Positions 1-8,547 of a stretch of DNA of 64,000 nt are shown piece after piece. Below the pieces are notes generated by a model. That model was not told the DNA's origin. It saw nothing but the letters and a program-made list of their open reading frames with translations, and made no database searches. The position numbers were made by a program, and so were the translations under genes. The stretch lies in contig NZ_JACYVA010000001.1 of the NCBI RefSeq assembly GCF_014842075.1, forward strand, positions 124,001 to 188,000. The letters run 5' to 3'. The stretch comes from Sphingomonas sp. CFBP 13720 (GTDB taxonomy: Bacteria; Pseudomonadota; Alphaproteobacteria; Sphingomonadales; Sphingomonadaceae). Numbering within the stretch: position 1 is the first letter of the stretch; every line of letters starts with the position of its first letter.

Positions 1-1
1 C

Positions 2-724
2 GTCGCGCTGGTCGGCAAGGGTGTGTGCTTCGACACCGGCGGACTGGATATCAAGCCGACCGCCGGCATGAAGCTGATGAAGAAGGATATGGGCGGTGCC
101 GCGCACGCGCTGGCGCTCGCCGGGCTGGTGATGGAAACCCATCTTCCCGTGCGGCTGCACCTGTTGATCCCGGCGGTCGAGAATGCGGTGTCGGGCGACG
201 CCTTCCGTCCCGGCGACGTGCTGGACACGCGCAAGGGGTTGACGGTCGAGAACACCAACACCGATGCCGAAGGTCGGCTGGTGCTCGGCGACGCGTTGAC
301 GAAGGCGTGCGAAGGCCGCCCCGAACTGCTCATCGACTTCGCGACGCTGACCGGCGCGGCCCGGGTGGCGCTGGGTCCCGATCTGCCCGCGACCTTCGCC
401 AATGACGAGGCGCTTGCCACCGACCTGCTGGCGGCCGGTATCACCGAACATGATCCGTTGTGGCGAATGCCGCTATGGGACGCCTATGACGAGCAGTTGA
501 AGTCGGACATCGCCGACATGATCAACGCCCCCGAGGGCGGCATGGCCGGCGCGGTGACGGCGGCGCTGTTCCTGCGTCGCTTCGTCGATCCGGGCATCGT
601 CTGGGCGCATCTCGACACGTTCGCGTGGCGGGCGGCAGCGCGGCCGGGAAGGGCCAAGGGCGGCGAAGCCTATGGCCTCCGCGCGGCATGGCGGTTGCTA
701 AGGGACCGGTACGCCGGGAAATAA
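2..724 (+). CDS. Leucyl aminopeptidase family protein (M17), 3' part
   Basis: This is the C-terminal catalytic half of a dinuclear-metal M17 aminopeptidase; the 5' end lies before the window. The visible 240 residues open with GKGVCFDTGGLDIKP, the metal- and lysine-containing active-site segment of the family, and carry the M17 signature NTDAEGRL about 90 residues in. The family removes N-terminal residues from peptides in the cytoplasm. The frame is open from base 2 and ends in TAA at 722-724. Only 9 bp separate it from the convergent ATPase gene. Family assignment is firm; substrate preference cannot be read. Confidence 0.9.
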   Translation, partial: VALVGKGVCFDTGGLDIKPTAGMKLMKKDMGGAAHALALAGLVMETHLPVRLHLLIPAVENAVSGDAFRPGDVLDTRKGLTVENTNTDAEGRLVLGDALTKACEGRPELLIDFATLTGAARVALGPDLPATFANDEALATDLLAAGITEHDPLWRMPLWDAYDEQLKSDIADMINAPEGGMAGAVTAALFLRRFVDPGIVWAHLDTFAWRAAARPGRAKGGEAYGLRAAWRLLRDRYAGK

Positions 725-733
725 CCCGGACGA

Positions 734-2185
734 TCAGGCTGCTTCAGCCGCCTCGGTCGTCCAGCCCAGATGCGGGATCGCGATCGATCGTTTGCCGGCC
801 AGATCGACCCGGCACACGATCAGGTCGCGCCCTTCGATATACGCCAGCAACCGCTTTACCCGTCCGATCGAACTGGTGCCATAGGTCCGGGCGATCGCAC
901 CATCGCTGGGCGACGGTTCGCGATCGCGCGCGGCGCGTGCGATCAGCATGAACGCGCCCAGCATGTCGTCGGGCAGGACGTTGGCGATCTCCAGCGCCTG
1001 CGCCCATTCGCCCTCCGGCGATTCGAAGATACCCGCCCGCGCGCAGGCCAGCCGCCGGGTAAAGGCGGGCAGATCGAGCGGCGGTCGTGCCAGCCCGACC
1101 ATGCGGCAGCGCACATCGAAATCCTGATACAGCACTGCCGCCGCGCGGGGCTGATCCCCCTCGTCCTCCACCAGCGCGCGCAGCACGTCGGCGACGATCG
1201 CGTCGGTTTCATCGGTCGACCGTTCGGGCAGGTCGGGTGCGGTCGTCGGCTTGGGCGGGGTCGCGATCGCGGCGATCACGTCCTCGGACGGCGCAGCATG
1301 ACGGATCGGCGGACCCAGCGGCAGCATCGCTTCGACCGGGGCGAGCAGCAGGTCCTTGATATCGGCGACGGGTGCGGTGGGCAGCGGCGTCAGCTTGGGG
1401 CTGCCGCTGCGTGCCGACGTCTGCACCGCGCCGATGCGGATCGACAGCGGACGGCGCGACACCGCCGGACCCAGTGCGAGGAAATGCCCGCGTTGCAGGT
1501 CGCGGATCGCTTCCGCCTGCCGCCGTTCCATTCCAAGCAAATCGGCGGCGCGCGCCATGTCGATGTCCAGAAACGTGCGGCCCATCAGAAAATTGGACGC
1601 TTCCGCTGCGACGTTCTTGGCCAGCTTGGCCAGACGCTGCGTCGCGATCACGCCGGCCAGACCGCGCTTGCGCCCCCGGCACATCAGGTTGGTCATCGCC
1701 GACAACGACGCCCGGCGCACGTCCTCGACCACTTCGCCGCCGCCCGCCGGGGCGAACAACTGCGCTTCGTCCACCACGACCAGCGCCGGATACCAATGTT
1801 CGCGCGGCGCATCGAACAGCGCGTTCAGGAACGCGGCGGCGCACTTCATCTGCCCTTCGGCCTCCAGCCCTTCGAGGCTCAGGACGACGGATGCGCGATG
1901 TTCGCGCGCGCGGGTGGCGAATTTGGCAACCTCGCGCTCGCTATGATCGGCGGCCTCGATCACGACATGGCCGTATGCGCCGGCGAGCGTGACGAAATCG
2001 CCTTCGGGATCGATCACGACCTGCTGCACATGGCCCGCGCTACGTTCAAGCAGCCGGCGCAGCAGATGCGATTTTCCCGACCCCGAATTGCCCTGAACGA
2101 GCAATCGGGTGGCGAGCAGTTCTTCCAGATCGAGAGGGACGGATTTACCCGACGGATCGGTCCCCATATCGACGTTCACGGTCAT
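734..2185 (-). CDS. HerA-like ATP-binding protein
   Basis: A 483-residue P-loop ATPase of the HerA/DUF87 type. Walker A (GNSGSGKS) is at residues 32-39 and Walker B (ALVVVDEAQ) at about 134-142. MCRGRKRGLAGVIATQRLAKL near 190-210 matches the arginine-rich and sensor region of HerA/VirB4-like helicases. The C-terminal 200 residues have no motif I recognise and may be a DNA-binding or partner domain. It is the last gene of the minus-strand iron-sulfur operon, 61 bp after the ferredoxin stop. A DNA-translocase or repair role is a family inference. A second ATG lies six codons in, at 2167. Confidence 0.75.
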   Translation of the reverse strand: MTVNVDMGTDPSGKSVPLDLEELLATRLLVQGNSGSGKSHLLRRLLERSAGHVQQVVIDPEGDFVTLAGAYGHVVIEAADHSEREVAKFATRAREHRASVVLSLEGLEAEGQMKCAAAFLNALFDAPREHWYPALVVVDEAQLFAPAGGGEVVEDVRRASLSAMTNLMCRGRKRGLAGVIATQRLAKLAKNVAAEASNFLMGRTFLDIDMARAADLLGMERRQAEAIRDLQRGHFLALGPAVSRRPLSIRIGAVQTSARSGSPKLTPLPTAPVADIKDLLLAPVEAMLPLGPPIRHAAPSEDVIAAIATPPKPTTAPDLPERSTDETDAIVADVLRALVEDEGDQPRAAAVLYQDFDVRCRMVGLARPPLDLPAFTRRLACARAGIFESPEGEWAQALEIANVLPDDMLGAFMLIARAARDREPSPSDGAIARTYGTSSIGRVKRLLAYIEGRDLIVCRVDLAGKRSIAIPHLGWTTEAAEAA

Positions 2186-2246
2186 CGCGACCCTTTGGCC
2201 CGTCGCGGCGCGAGGAGCAAGGGCACCCGTCGCATTGCGCTCCGGG

Positions 2247-2555
2247 TCAGCTTCCCGGCACCCGTACGCTCAACCCGTCCATCGTTTCGTCGAGCACGAT
2301 CTGGCATGCCAGCCGGCTGGTTGCGGTCGCTCCGCCCGCGAAGTCGAGCATATCCTCTTCCTCCTCGCTGGCGGGGGAGAGGCGCGCGAAATCCCCAGGG
2401 GCGACGATGACATGGCAGGTCGAACAGGCCATCTGTCCGCCGCACGTTCCCTCCAGCGGCAGGCCGTACGCCTGCGCAATGTCCAACAGCCGGTCGCCGG
2501 GCGACGCCCGCGCCTCCTCGACACGCCCGTCCGCCCCGATCAGCCGTACGATCAT
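2247..2555 (-). CDS. [2Fe-2S] ferredoxin
   Basis: A 102-residue plant/adrenodoxin-fold ferredoxin. The cluster ligands are visible as C38-x5-C44-x2-C47 and a distal C84. A small electron carrier for iron-sulfur cluster assembly or for an oxygenase is expected. The ATG at 2555 overlaps the stop codon of the upstream cysteine desulfurase in an ATGA, so translation is probably coupled and this start is well supported over longer readings of the frame. The acidic stretch SEEEEDML at 63-70 follows the cluster loop, as in Isc-type ferredoxins. Confidence 0.88.
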   Translation of the reverse strand: MIVRLIGADGRVEEARASPGDRLLDIAQAYGLPLEGTCGGQMACSTCHVIVAPGDFARLSPASEEEEDMLDFAGGATATSRLACQIVLDETMDGLSVRVPGS

Positions 2556-3730
2556 GTCCGCTGGCTCCGCGCGGCGCGATCGATCTTTTCCAGTGCCGTC
2601 ACCAGTTCCGCCTCCGTGGTATCGCGTCCGAACCCGATGCGGATCGACGTCTTCGCCTCCACGTCCGACAGTCCTATCGCGCGCAGCACATGGCTGGTCC
2701 GTCCCGATCCGCTGGCACAGGCGGACCCGGCGGAAAAGGCGATATCGCGGCATTCGCTCATCAACCGTGCGACGTCGAGACCCGCCATGCGGACGTTCAG
2801 ATTCCCGCGATAGCGCCGCACGCGATCTCCGTTCAGTATCCAGTCGGGACCGCGCAGGATATCACGCGCCACCGCCCACAGCCTTTCCGCATGATCGAGG
2901 TCGCCCGGCCCCAGCAGCATCGCCGCTGCCCCGAACCCCGCGCACAGCGCCGGGCTGAGCGTTCCCGACCGCAATCCACCCTCCTGACCGCCGCCGTGCA
3001 GGATGGCGGCGGGCTCGGCCCCGTGGCGGACCCATAACGCGCCGATTCCCTTCGGTCCGTACACCTTGTGCGCTGACACCGCGACCAGATCGCACGCCCA
3101 TAACGGCACGCCGACCCGTCCCCAGCCCTGCACCGCGTCGCAGAACATCATGGCGCCGGCGGCATGGGCCAGCCGCCCCAGTCGTGCGATCGGCTGGATC
3201 ACCCCGATTTCGTTGCTGACCAGCATCGCCGCGACGACGGCGGTCCGGTCGTCGATCGCTGCCTCCGCCGCCGTCATGTCGACCAGGCCGTCGCCTCCGA
3301 CCGGCAACACGACCAGTTCCGCACCGCGCGCTTGCAGCATGCGACAAGTATCGAGGACGCAGGCATGTTCGGTTGCGATCGTCACCACTTTGGGCCGGAC
3401 CGCACGCAGCCGATCAAAGGTGCCGGCGATCGCCCAGTTCGCCGCTTCGGTCGCGCCGCTGGTGATAAACAGACGCCCGGAATCGATCCCCGATGGACGC
3501 CGGGCGGCGATCTCAGCGTCCGCCCCCTCGGTGGCCGGCGCATCGCCCATCGGTGTTGGTACCAGCGCCGCCAGCACCCGATCGCGCGCCAGTTCGACCG
3601 CCGCGCGGGCGCGCCGTCCTTCGCGATGCGGCGAATGCGGGTTGGCGTGCTGGTCGCGCAGCCACGGCACCATCGCCTCGAACGCTGCGGGCGCAAGCGG
3701 GGTCGTTGCCTGATAGTCCAGATAGGTCAT
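2552..3730 (-). CDS. Cysteine desulfurase family protein (second copy)
   Basis: A 392-residue fold-type I PLP enzyme that would transfer sulfur from cysteine to a persulfide for Fe-S clusters. The PLP lysine is K222 in SAHKVYGPKGIG, and the mobile-loop cysteine is C338 in SAGSACASGSGRTSHVL. Residues 58-82 (from PTPMGDAPA) form an insertion absent from the neighbouring paralogue, just before the conserved FITSGATEAAN. Its ATG overlaps the stop of the upstream desulfurase (ATGA), and its own stop overlaps the ferredoxin start. Which copy is the main Fe-S sulfur donor cannot be decided here. Confidence 0.88.
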   Translation of the reverse strand: MTYLDYQATTPLAPAAFEAMVPWLRDQHANPHSPHREGRRARAAVELARDRVLAALVPTPMGDAPATEGADAEIAARRPSGIDSGRLFITSGATEAANWAIAGTFDRLRAVRPKVVTIATEHACVLDTCRMLQARGAELVVLPVGGDGLVDMTAAEAAIDDRTAVVAAMLVSNEIGVIQPIARLGRLAHAAGAMMFCDAVQGWGRVGVPLWACDLVAVSAHKVYGPKGIGALWVRHGAEPAAILHGGGQEGGLRSGTLSPALCAGFGAAAMLLGPGDLDHAERLWAVARDILRGPDWILNGDRVRRYRGNLNVRMAGLDVARLMSECRDIAFSAGSACASGSGRTSHVLRAIGLSDVEAKTSIRIGFGRDTTEAELVTALEKIDRAARSQRT

Positions 3731-4803
3731 CGTACCGCCATCGCCGTCCATGCGTCGGCAAAGCGCTCGACCTCGTCCTTCGTTGTCGTCCAGCCGAAAC
3801 TCACCCGAATGACCTCGGCCGCCGCCGTCGCATCCATGCCCATCGCCGCCAGTACATGGCTGGTCTTGAGCGTGCCCGAGGAACAGGCGCTGCCTGCCGA
3901 CACCGCGAAGCCAAGTGAGTCGAACCGCATCAGTTGCGCCGCCGCCGACCGGCCCGGCATTCGATAGGCAGCGATGGTCGGGATACGCGGCGCGGCGTCG
4001 GCGACCACCTCGCCCCCGCCCGCGCGGATCACCGCGTCGAGGACGGTGCGCAGCGTCCCGATCGCGTCGAACCAATCGCGCGGCGCTTCCAGCGCGGCGG
4101 CAAAGCCCAGCGCACCGGGCAGGTTTTCGGTTCCGCCGCGATACCCTTGTTCCTGCCCACCGGTCGGGGTCAGCAGCGAAAGGTCGCGCACCAGCAACGC
4201 ACCGATACCCGGCGGCCCGCCCAGCTTGTGCGCCGATACCACGATCAGGTCGGCGGGCGGCAGCGCCAGCTTGCCCGCGCTCTGCGAACAATCGGCGACC
4301 AGCGTGATCGGACGCCCGATCGATTCCTCGCGCCGCCCCGCATCGATGCGGTCGAGCGGCTGCAGCACCCCCGTCTCGCTGTTGGCCGACTGGATCGCGA
4401 ACCGGTTGGTTGCCTCCCGTGGATCGAACGCGGCCAGCAGGCGCGACCGGTCGGCGGTGTCGAGCAACCCGTCCGCGCCCACCGGCAACCGGTCGTCGCC
4501 TTCCGCAACCCGGAACACCGCGTCATGCTCCACCGTCGTCGCGATCGTTTCAACCTGCCCGGCACCGCGCAGCGCGATCGCCAACGCCTCGCTCGCCCCC
4601 GACGTCAGGATCACTTCGCCGTCCCAGTCGAGCGCGGCGGCGATGCGTCCGCGTGCGTCCTCCAGCGCGCGGCGGGCCGCCCGCCCCTCGCCATGCGGGC
4701 TGGACGGGTTGGCCCAGCGCGCCATGCCCTCGATCACCGCTGTCACCGCTTCGGGGCGCATCGGCGTGGTCGCGGCGTGGTCCAGATAGATGCGACGTAC
4801 CAA
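3727..4803 (-). CDS. Cysteine desulfurase family protein (first copy)
   Basis: A 358-residue NifS/IscS-like PLP enzyme and the first gene of the minus-strand operon. It opens with the family motif YLDHAATTPMRPEA. The PLP lysine is K193 (SAHKLGGPPGIG) and the sulfur-accepting cysteine is C307 (SAGSACSSGTLKTSHVL). It lacks the 25-residue insertion of the second copy. A segment usually read as DAVQ or DGAQ is DCSQ at 171-174. It is divergent from the hydrolase gene, with a 97 bp shared upstream region. Tandem desulfurases are common in sphingomonads, so duplication with specialisation is an inference. Confidence 0.87.
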   Translation of the reverse strand: MVRRIYLDHAATTPMRPEAVTAVIEGMARWANPSSPHGEGRAARRALEDARGRIAAALDWDGEVILTSGASEALAIALRGAGQVETIATTVEHDAVFRVAEGDDRLPVGADGLLDTADRSRLLAAFDPREATNRFAIQSANSETGVLQPLDRIDAGRREESIGRPITLVADCSQSAGKLALPPADLIVVSAHKLGGPPGIGALLVRDLSLLTPTGGQEQGYRGGTENLPGALGFAAALEAPRDWFDAIGTLRTVLDAVIRAGGGEVVADAAPRIPTIAAYRMPGRSAAAQLMRFDSLGFAVSAGSACSSGTLKTSHVLAAMGMDATAAAEVIRVSFGWTTTKDEVERFADAWTAMAVR

Positions 4804-4900
4804 AACGGTTCCGTTCCGATTGCTTGTGCAGATGGCTGGCCTATATAGCCGCGATCCCGTTCCGCGCCATCGCCGCGCCCATCGTCAAGCAGGTCGTCCC

Positions 4901-5557
4901 ATGCCCGAAGTCATCTTTCCCGGTCCCGAAGGTCGCCTCGAAGGGCGTTTCGCCCCCGCCCCGCGTCCCCGTGCACCGGTGGCGATGATCCTGCATCCGC
5001 ACCCGTCGTCGGGCGGCACGATGAACAACCGCATGGTGCAGGAACTCTACAAGACGTTCCAGCGGCGCGGTTTCGCGACGTTGCGCTTCAATTTTCGCGG
5101 CGTGGGAAAGAGCCAGGGGACGTTCGACAACGGCGTGGGCGAACTGTCCGATGCCGCCTCGGCGCTCGACTGGGTCCAGAGCTTCCATCCCGAAGCACAG
5201 ACCACATGGATCGCGGGTGTCAGCTTCGGCGCGTGGATCGGCATGCAGTTGCTGATGCGCCGCCCGGAAATCCGCGGGTTCATTTCGATCGCACCGCCTG
5301 CCAACATGTACGACTTCACCTTCCTCGCGCCCTGCCCCTCGTCGGGCATCATCATCCAGGGCGAAGCGGACGAGGTCGTCACCCCCGCCGCTACGCAGAA
5401 GCTGGTCGACAAGCTGCGGACGCAGCGGCACATCACGATCCACCATGACACGATTCCGGGTGCCAACCACTTCTTCCAGAACGAAATGCCCGAATTGATG
5501 GGCAGCGTGGACCGCTATCTCGACATGCGGCTCGATCCGAACTCGCCGATCCGCTGA
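4901..5557 (+). CDS. Alpha/beta hydrolase
   Basis: A 218-residue serine hydrolase without signal peptide. HPHPSSGGTMNN near residue 32 is the oxyanion-hole region. The nucleophile elbow is GVSFGAW with S108, followed by an acidic residue in QGEADEVV and the histidine in GANHFF. Proteins of this short type are often annotated as dienelactone-hydrolase-like or CocE/NonD-like and are frequently found next to Fe-S assembly genes in alphaproteobacteria. The substrate is unknown. ATG at 4901 fits the family N terminus (MPEVIFPGPEGRLEG); longer readings to 4790 add unrelated residues. Confidence 0.8.
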   Translation: MPEVIFPGPEGRLEGRFAPAPRPRAPVAMILHPHPSSGGTMNNRMVQELYKTFQRRGFATLRFNFRGVGKSQGTFDNGVGELSDAASALDWVQSFHPEAQTTWIAGVSFGAWIGMQLLMRRPEIRGFISIAPPANMYDFTFLAPCPSSGIIIQGEADEVVTPAATQKLVDKLRTQRHITIHHDTIPGANHFFQNEMPELMGSVDRYLDMRLDPNSPIR

Positions 5558-5631
5558 ACGGTCGGCGGGGACTATCGCGCTCCGGCCGCGACGGTTAGAT
5601 TACGGCCATATTCGCGGACCGGAGTCGTTCG

Positions 5632-5859
5632 ATGTCTATCCTGTTGTTTCTCACTCTTGCTGCCCAGACCGCCGCACCGGCCCCGCCTCCGCCGCCGGAG
5701 AAGAAAATCTGCCGGCGGGAGGTCGCAACCGGCTCGATCATGCCGAAACGCACCTGTCGTACGCAGGGCGACTGGGCGCAGATCGACGCGGCGACCCGCG
5801 CGGCGGCACAGCGTGATCTCGACGATCGTAACAACCGGTCGATGAGTACCCGCCAGTGA
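5632..5859 (+). CDS. Small secreted protein with sphingomonad-type Cys motif
   Basis: A 75-residue protein with a short hydrophobic N terminus (MSILLFLTLAAQTAA), a proline-rich linker and a charged C-terminal half containing KKICRREVATGSIMPKRTC. I recall this CRR...TGS...CRT pattern from many small sphingomonad proteins of unknown function, but have not checked it. Two cysteines could pair in the periplasm. GGAG lies 8 bp before the ATG. Function is unknown. Confidence 0.62.
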   Translation: MSILLFLTLAAQTAAPAPPPPPEKKICRREVATGSIMPKRTCRTQGDWAQIDAATRAAAQRDLDDRNNRSMSTRQ

Positions 5860-5865
5860 CGGCGG

Positions 5866-6033
5866 TCACACGGTCCAGATCGCAACATTGGCGATCATGA
5901 CGGCGGCACAGGCGATCATCAGCCAACCCTTCTGACGCTCCCCGCGGCGCATCAGCCGGACGCCACCGAGGATCAGCACGACCGCCGCGAGCATCGCGAT
6001 GGCGAACACCGTCGCTTCGGGTCCGCCGCTCAT
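5866..6033 (-). CDS. Small two-helix membrane protein, unknown function
   Basis: A 55-codon gene. Translation gives MSGGPEATVFAIAMLAAVV, then a short basic loop (RLMRRGERQKG) and a second hydrophobic helix ending in IANVAIWTV. The layout is two transmembrane segments with a positive loop between. Its ATG overlaps the TGA stop of the upstream dehydratase (ATGA, 6033-6030), so it is probably cotranslated. No family is recognised. The clean helix-loop-helix layout and the coupling make it more credible than chance. Confidence 0.6.
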   Translation of the reverse strand: MSGGPEATVFAIAMLAAVVLILGGVRLMRRGERQKGWLMIACAAVMIANVAIWTV

Positions 6034-6992
6034 GCGGCCAGCACCTTCGCATAGGCCGCGGGATCGACATTGCCGCCCGACACCAGCACCAGCGTGCCGG
6101 GGGTGGTCGCCACCCGCTTCGCCAGCAGCGCGGCGATCGCGACCGCCCCGCCCGGTTCGACCACGATGCGCAGGTGTCCCGCCGCCCAGCGTTGCGCTGC
6201 GGCGATTTCCGCCTCGCTAACCGCCACGCCGGTGGCCCCCCGCCGCGACAGCACGTCGAACGTCCGCTGCGCGACGCGGGTCGTCTGCAGCGCGTCACAA
6301 GCGGTTATCGGCGGATTGTCGCCGACCGGTTCGATCCACCCGGCCTCCAGGCTGCGCCGCATATCGTCCCATCCTTCCGGCTCGGCGGTCACGATTTCCG
6401 CATCGGGCAGCGCCAGCGCGATACCGGCCGCCAGCCCGCCGCCGCCGCACGGCACGATCGCCTGCCTGCAACCGGGCAGCCCCGCCGCCGCCATCTGTGC
6501 CACGGCCTCGATCCCCGCCGAACCCTGCCCCTCGATGATCCACGGATCGTCGAAACTGGGGACGAGTGTCGCTCCGCGCGCACGCGCCAGATGCGCCGCG
6601 ATCTTCTCACGGCTCTCGGTCGCACGGTCGTAGCGGACGACCTCCGCCCCCAGCGCAAGCGTCGCGTCGAGCTTCACCCGCGGCGCATCGGCCGGCATCA
6701 CGATCGTCGCGGCAATGCCCAGACGCCGCGCGGCCCAGGCGATCCCCTGCGCATGATTGCCCGACGAAAACGCCACCACGCCGCGCGCCTGCGATTCGTC
6801 CGGCAATGCCGTAAGCCGATGCCAAGCGCCACGCAGCTTGAAGGCGCCGACCGGCTGCAAGGATTCCGCTTTGAAAGCGACGGGTACGCCATTGATTTCG
6901 TGCACGAACAGTGGCGATTTCGGCAGGATTTCCGCCATTTTTGCGGCAGCGTCGCGTACCCCCGCCCGTGTCGGCTGTCGCAAAATCGTCAC
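6030..6992 (-). CDS. Threonine/serine dehydratase-like PLP enzyme
   Basis: A fold-type II PLP enzyme, 320 residues from a GTG start. The PLP lysine sits in GAFKLRGAW, the cofactor asparagine region is SSGNHAQG, and the glycine-rich phosphate loop is CGGGGLAAG. These features fit threonine ammonia-lyase or serine/threonine dehydratases without the C-terminal regulatory ACT domain, so a catabolic form or a serine racemase-like enzyme are both possible. GTG at 6992 is preferred: AAAGGAC stands 5-6 bases before it, and the resulting LRQPTRAGVRDAA matches the family N terminus. An ATG at 7043 is the alternative. Confidence 0.83.
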   Translation of the reverse strand: MTILRQPTRAGVRDAAAKMAEILPKSPLFVHEINGVPVAFKAESLQPVGAFKLRGAWHRLTALPDESQARGVVAFSSGNHAQGIAWAARRLGIAATIVMPADAPRVKLDATLALGAEVVRYDRATESREKIAAHLARARGATLVPSFDDPWIIEGQGSAGIEAVAQMAAAGLPGCRQAIVPCGGGGLAAGIALALPDAEIVTAEPEGWDDMRRSLEAGWIEPVGDNPPITACDALQTTRVAQRTFDVLSRRGATGVAVSEAEIAAAQRWAAGHLRIVVEPGGAVAIAALLAKRVATTPGTLVLVSGGNVDPAAYAKVLAA

Positions 6993-7131
6993 AAAACGTC
7001 CTTTCCGTCGCACAACCACTTTACATCGCCGGTCGCGGACCATAGATTGCCCTTCCGCTGCCCCATGGGACTTCCAACCGCAAGGCAGCTTTTGTCACCG
7101 TATGCCGAAAGGCAATTGGAGGTCCCTTGAA

Positions 7132-8373
7132 TTGGCCAAGCACTATAGCGCGCTGGGGCTAGCTGCCCCCTTTATCGCCCGTAGCTCCTCTTTCGAGCAT
7201 GGGATCGACATTGCAGAGCGCCGACCGGTTGATCCGGTCACGCTCGTTCGCCCGCACGCCGCAGCGCGCGCAGCCCGATTCTTCGTTCAGAAGTTTCCGG
7301 GTCGCTCGATGTATGCGGTAAAGGCAAACCCGTCGCCGGATCTGCTGCGTATCCTGTGGGATAGCGGCATCACCCATTACGACACCGCGTCGATCGGCGA
7401 GGTGCGTCTGGTGAAGTCGCTCCTGCCCGATGCGGTCTGTGCGTTCATGCACCCGATCAAGGCACCGGAAGCGATCGCCGAGGCGTATTTCACGCATGGC
7501 GTCCGCACCTTCTCGCTCGACAGCATGGAAGAGCTGGAAAAGATCGTGGCCGCCACCGACGGTGCGACCGATCTGACGCTGTGCGTGCGGATGCGCGTAT
7601 CGTCCGAATATGCCAAGCTGAGCCTCGGTTCGAAGTTCGGCGTGGGTCCGGGCGATGCGAAGGAATTGCTGATGGCGACCCGTCAGGTCGCCGACGCACT
7701 GGGCATCTGCTTCCATGTCGGCAGCCAGACCATGTCGCCCGACGCCTATTCCAACGCGATGGAACGTGTCCGTTCCGCCATCGTCGATGCGGCGGTGACG
7801 GTCGATGTGATCGATGTCGGCGGCGGCTTCCCGTCGCGCTATCCGGGCATGACGCCTCCGCCGCTGGAGCGTTATTTCGAAACGATCCACCGCGCGTTCG
7901 AAAGCCTGCCGGTCAGCTATTCGGCAGAGCTTTGGGCCGAACCGGGCCGGTCGCTGTGCGCCGAATATGCGTCGGTCGTGGTCCGGGTCGAGCATCGTCG
8001 CGGCAGCGAACTGTACATCAACGACGGCGCCTATGGCACGTTGTTCGATGCCGCGCATATCGGATGGAAATATCCGGTGCAGCTGCTGCGTCAGCCGGAA
8101 TCGGACGCGCGCGATCTGGACTTCAGCTTCTGGGGTCCGACCTGCGACGATATCGATCACATGAAGGGGCCGTTCCCGTTGCCCGCCGACACCCGTGCCG
8201 GCGACTATTTCGAGATCGGCATGCTCGGCGCATACGGCTCGGCGATGCGGACCGCGTTCAACGGCTTCGGCAACGGCGAAACCGTCGTTACCGACGACGA
8301 ACCGATGGAATCGATGTACATCGAAATCCCTGAGGTTGCGCCCTACCGTGCGGGCAACGTCGTAAAGCTGTAA
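7132..8373 (+). CDS. Ornithine/lysine decarboxylase, group IV (alanine racemase fold)
   Basis: A fold-type III PLP decarboxylase, 413 residues from a TTG start. The PLP lysine is K64 in MYAVKANPSP. VIDVGGGFPSRYPG binds the phosphate, EPGRS follows, and FWGPTCDDIDHM carries the active-site cysteine and aspartate of eukaryote-like ornithine decarboxylases. It would make putrescine, the first polyamine step. TTG at 7132 follows TTGGAGG by nine bases and yields MAKHYSALGLA; an in-frame ATG at 7102 is possible. The next plus-strand gene encodes a spermidine-type aminobutyl transferase, which supports a polyamine role. Confidence 0.87.
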   Translation: MAKHYSALGLAAPFIARSSSFEHGIDIAERRPVDPVTLVRPHAAARAARFFVQKFPGRSMYAVKANPSPDLLRILWDSGITHYDTASIGEVRLVKSLLPDAVCAFMHPIKAPEAIAEAYFTHGVRTFSLDSMEELEKIVAATDGATDLTLCVRMRVSSEYAKLSLGSKFGVGPGDAKELLMATRQVADALGICFHVGSQTMSPDAYSNAMERVRSAIVDAAVTVDVIDVGGGFPSRYPGMTPPPLERYFETIHRAFESLPVSYSAELWAEPGRSLCAEYASVVVRVEHRRGSELYINDGAYGTLFDAAHIGWKYPVQLLRQPESDARDLDFSFWGPTCDDIDHMKGPFPLPADTRAGDYFEIGMLGAYGSAMRTAFNGFGNGETVVTDDEPMESMYIEIPEVAPYRAGNVVKL

Positions 8374-8401
8374 CCGGCAAGTCCTATTCCTGACCTTCCC
8401 T

Positions 8402-8420
8402 CCTCCCGCGCTGCGGGAGG
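8402..8420. repeat. REP-like palindrome
   Basis: Two perfect 8-base arms (CCTCCCGC and GCGGGAGG) enclose a 3-base loop, followed by GGCCGGGGG. It lies in the 172 bp gap between the decarboxylase and the homospermidine synthase-like gene. I recall this GGGAGGGG-CCGGGGG form as a dispersed intergenic palindrome in sphingomonad genomes. It could also attenuate or stabilise the transcript. Confidence 0.5.
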
Positions 8421-8531
8421 GGCCGGGGGTAGGCATGCCGCGCCAGTGCGGCTATCGCCCACCCATGGCCCCTTCCCGCGCGGACAGGGGAATACGGGTT
8501 TCCGCGTCCCCATGAACGACGACGGCTATCG

Positions 8532-8547
8532 ATGATGGAACCATCAT
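8532..8547 (+). promoter_or_regulatory. Inverted repeat overlapping a start codon
   Basis: ATGATGG and CCATCAT form a perfect 7-base inverted repeat with a 2-base centre. The right arm contains the first two bases of the start codon of the downstream gene (8546). Any hairpin would tie up the weak GGAA ribosome-binding region and the start. A translational control role is only an inference, as a 2-base loop must open the innermost pairs. Confidence 0.35.

Noticed and set aside
8402-8420. CRISPR-like or phage repeat reading of the palindromes at 8402 and 54599
   Set aside because: They are isolated hairpins in intergenic gaps, without regular spacing or spacers.
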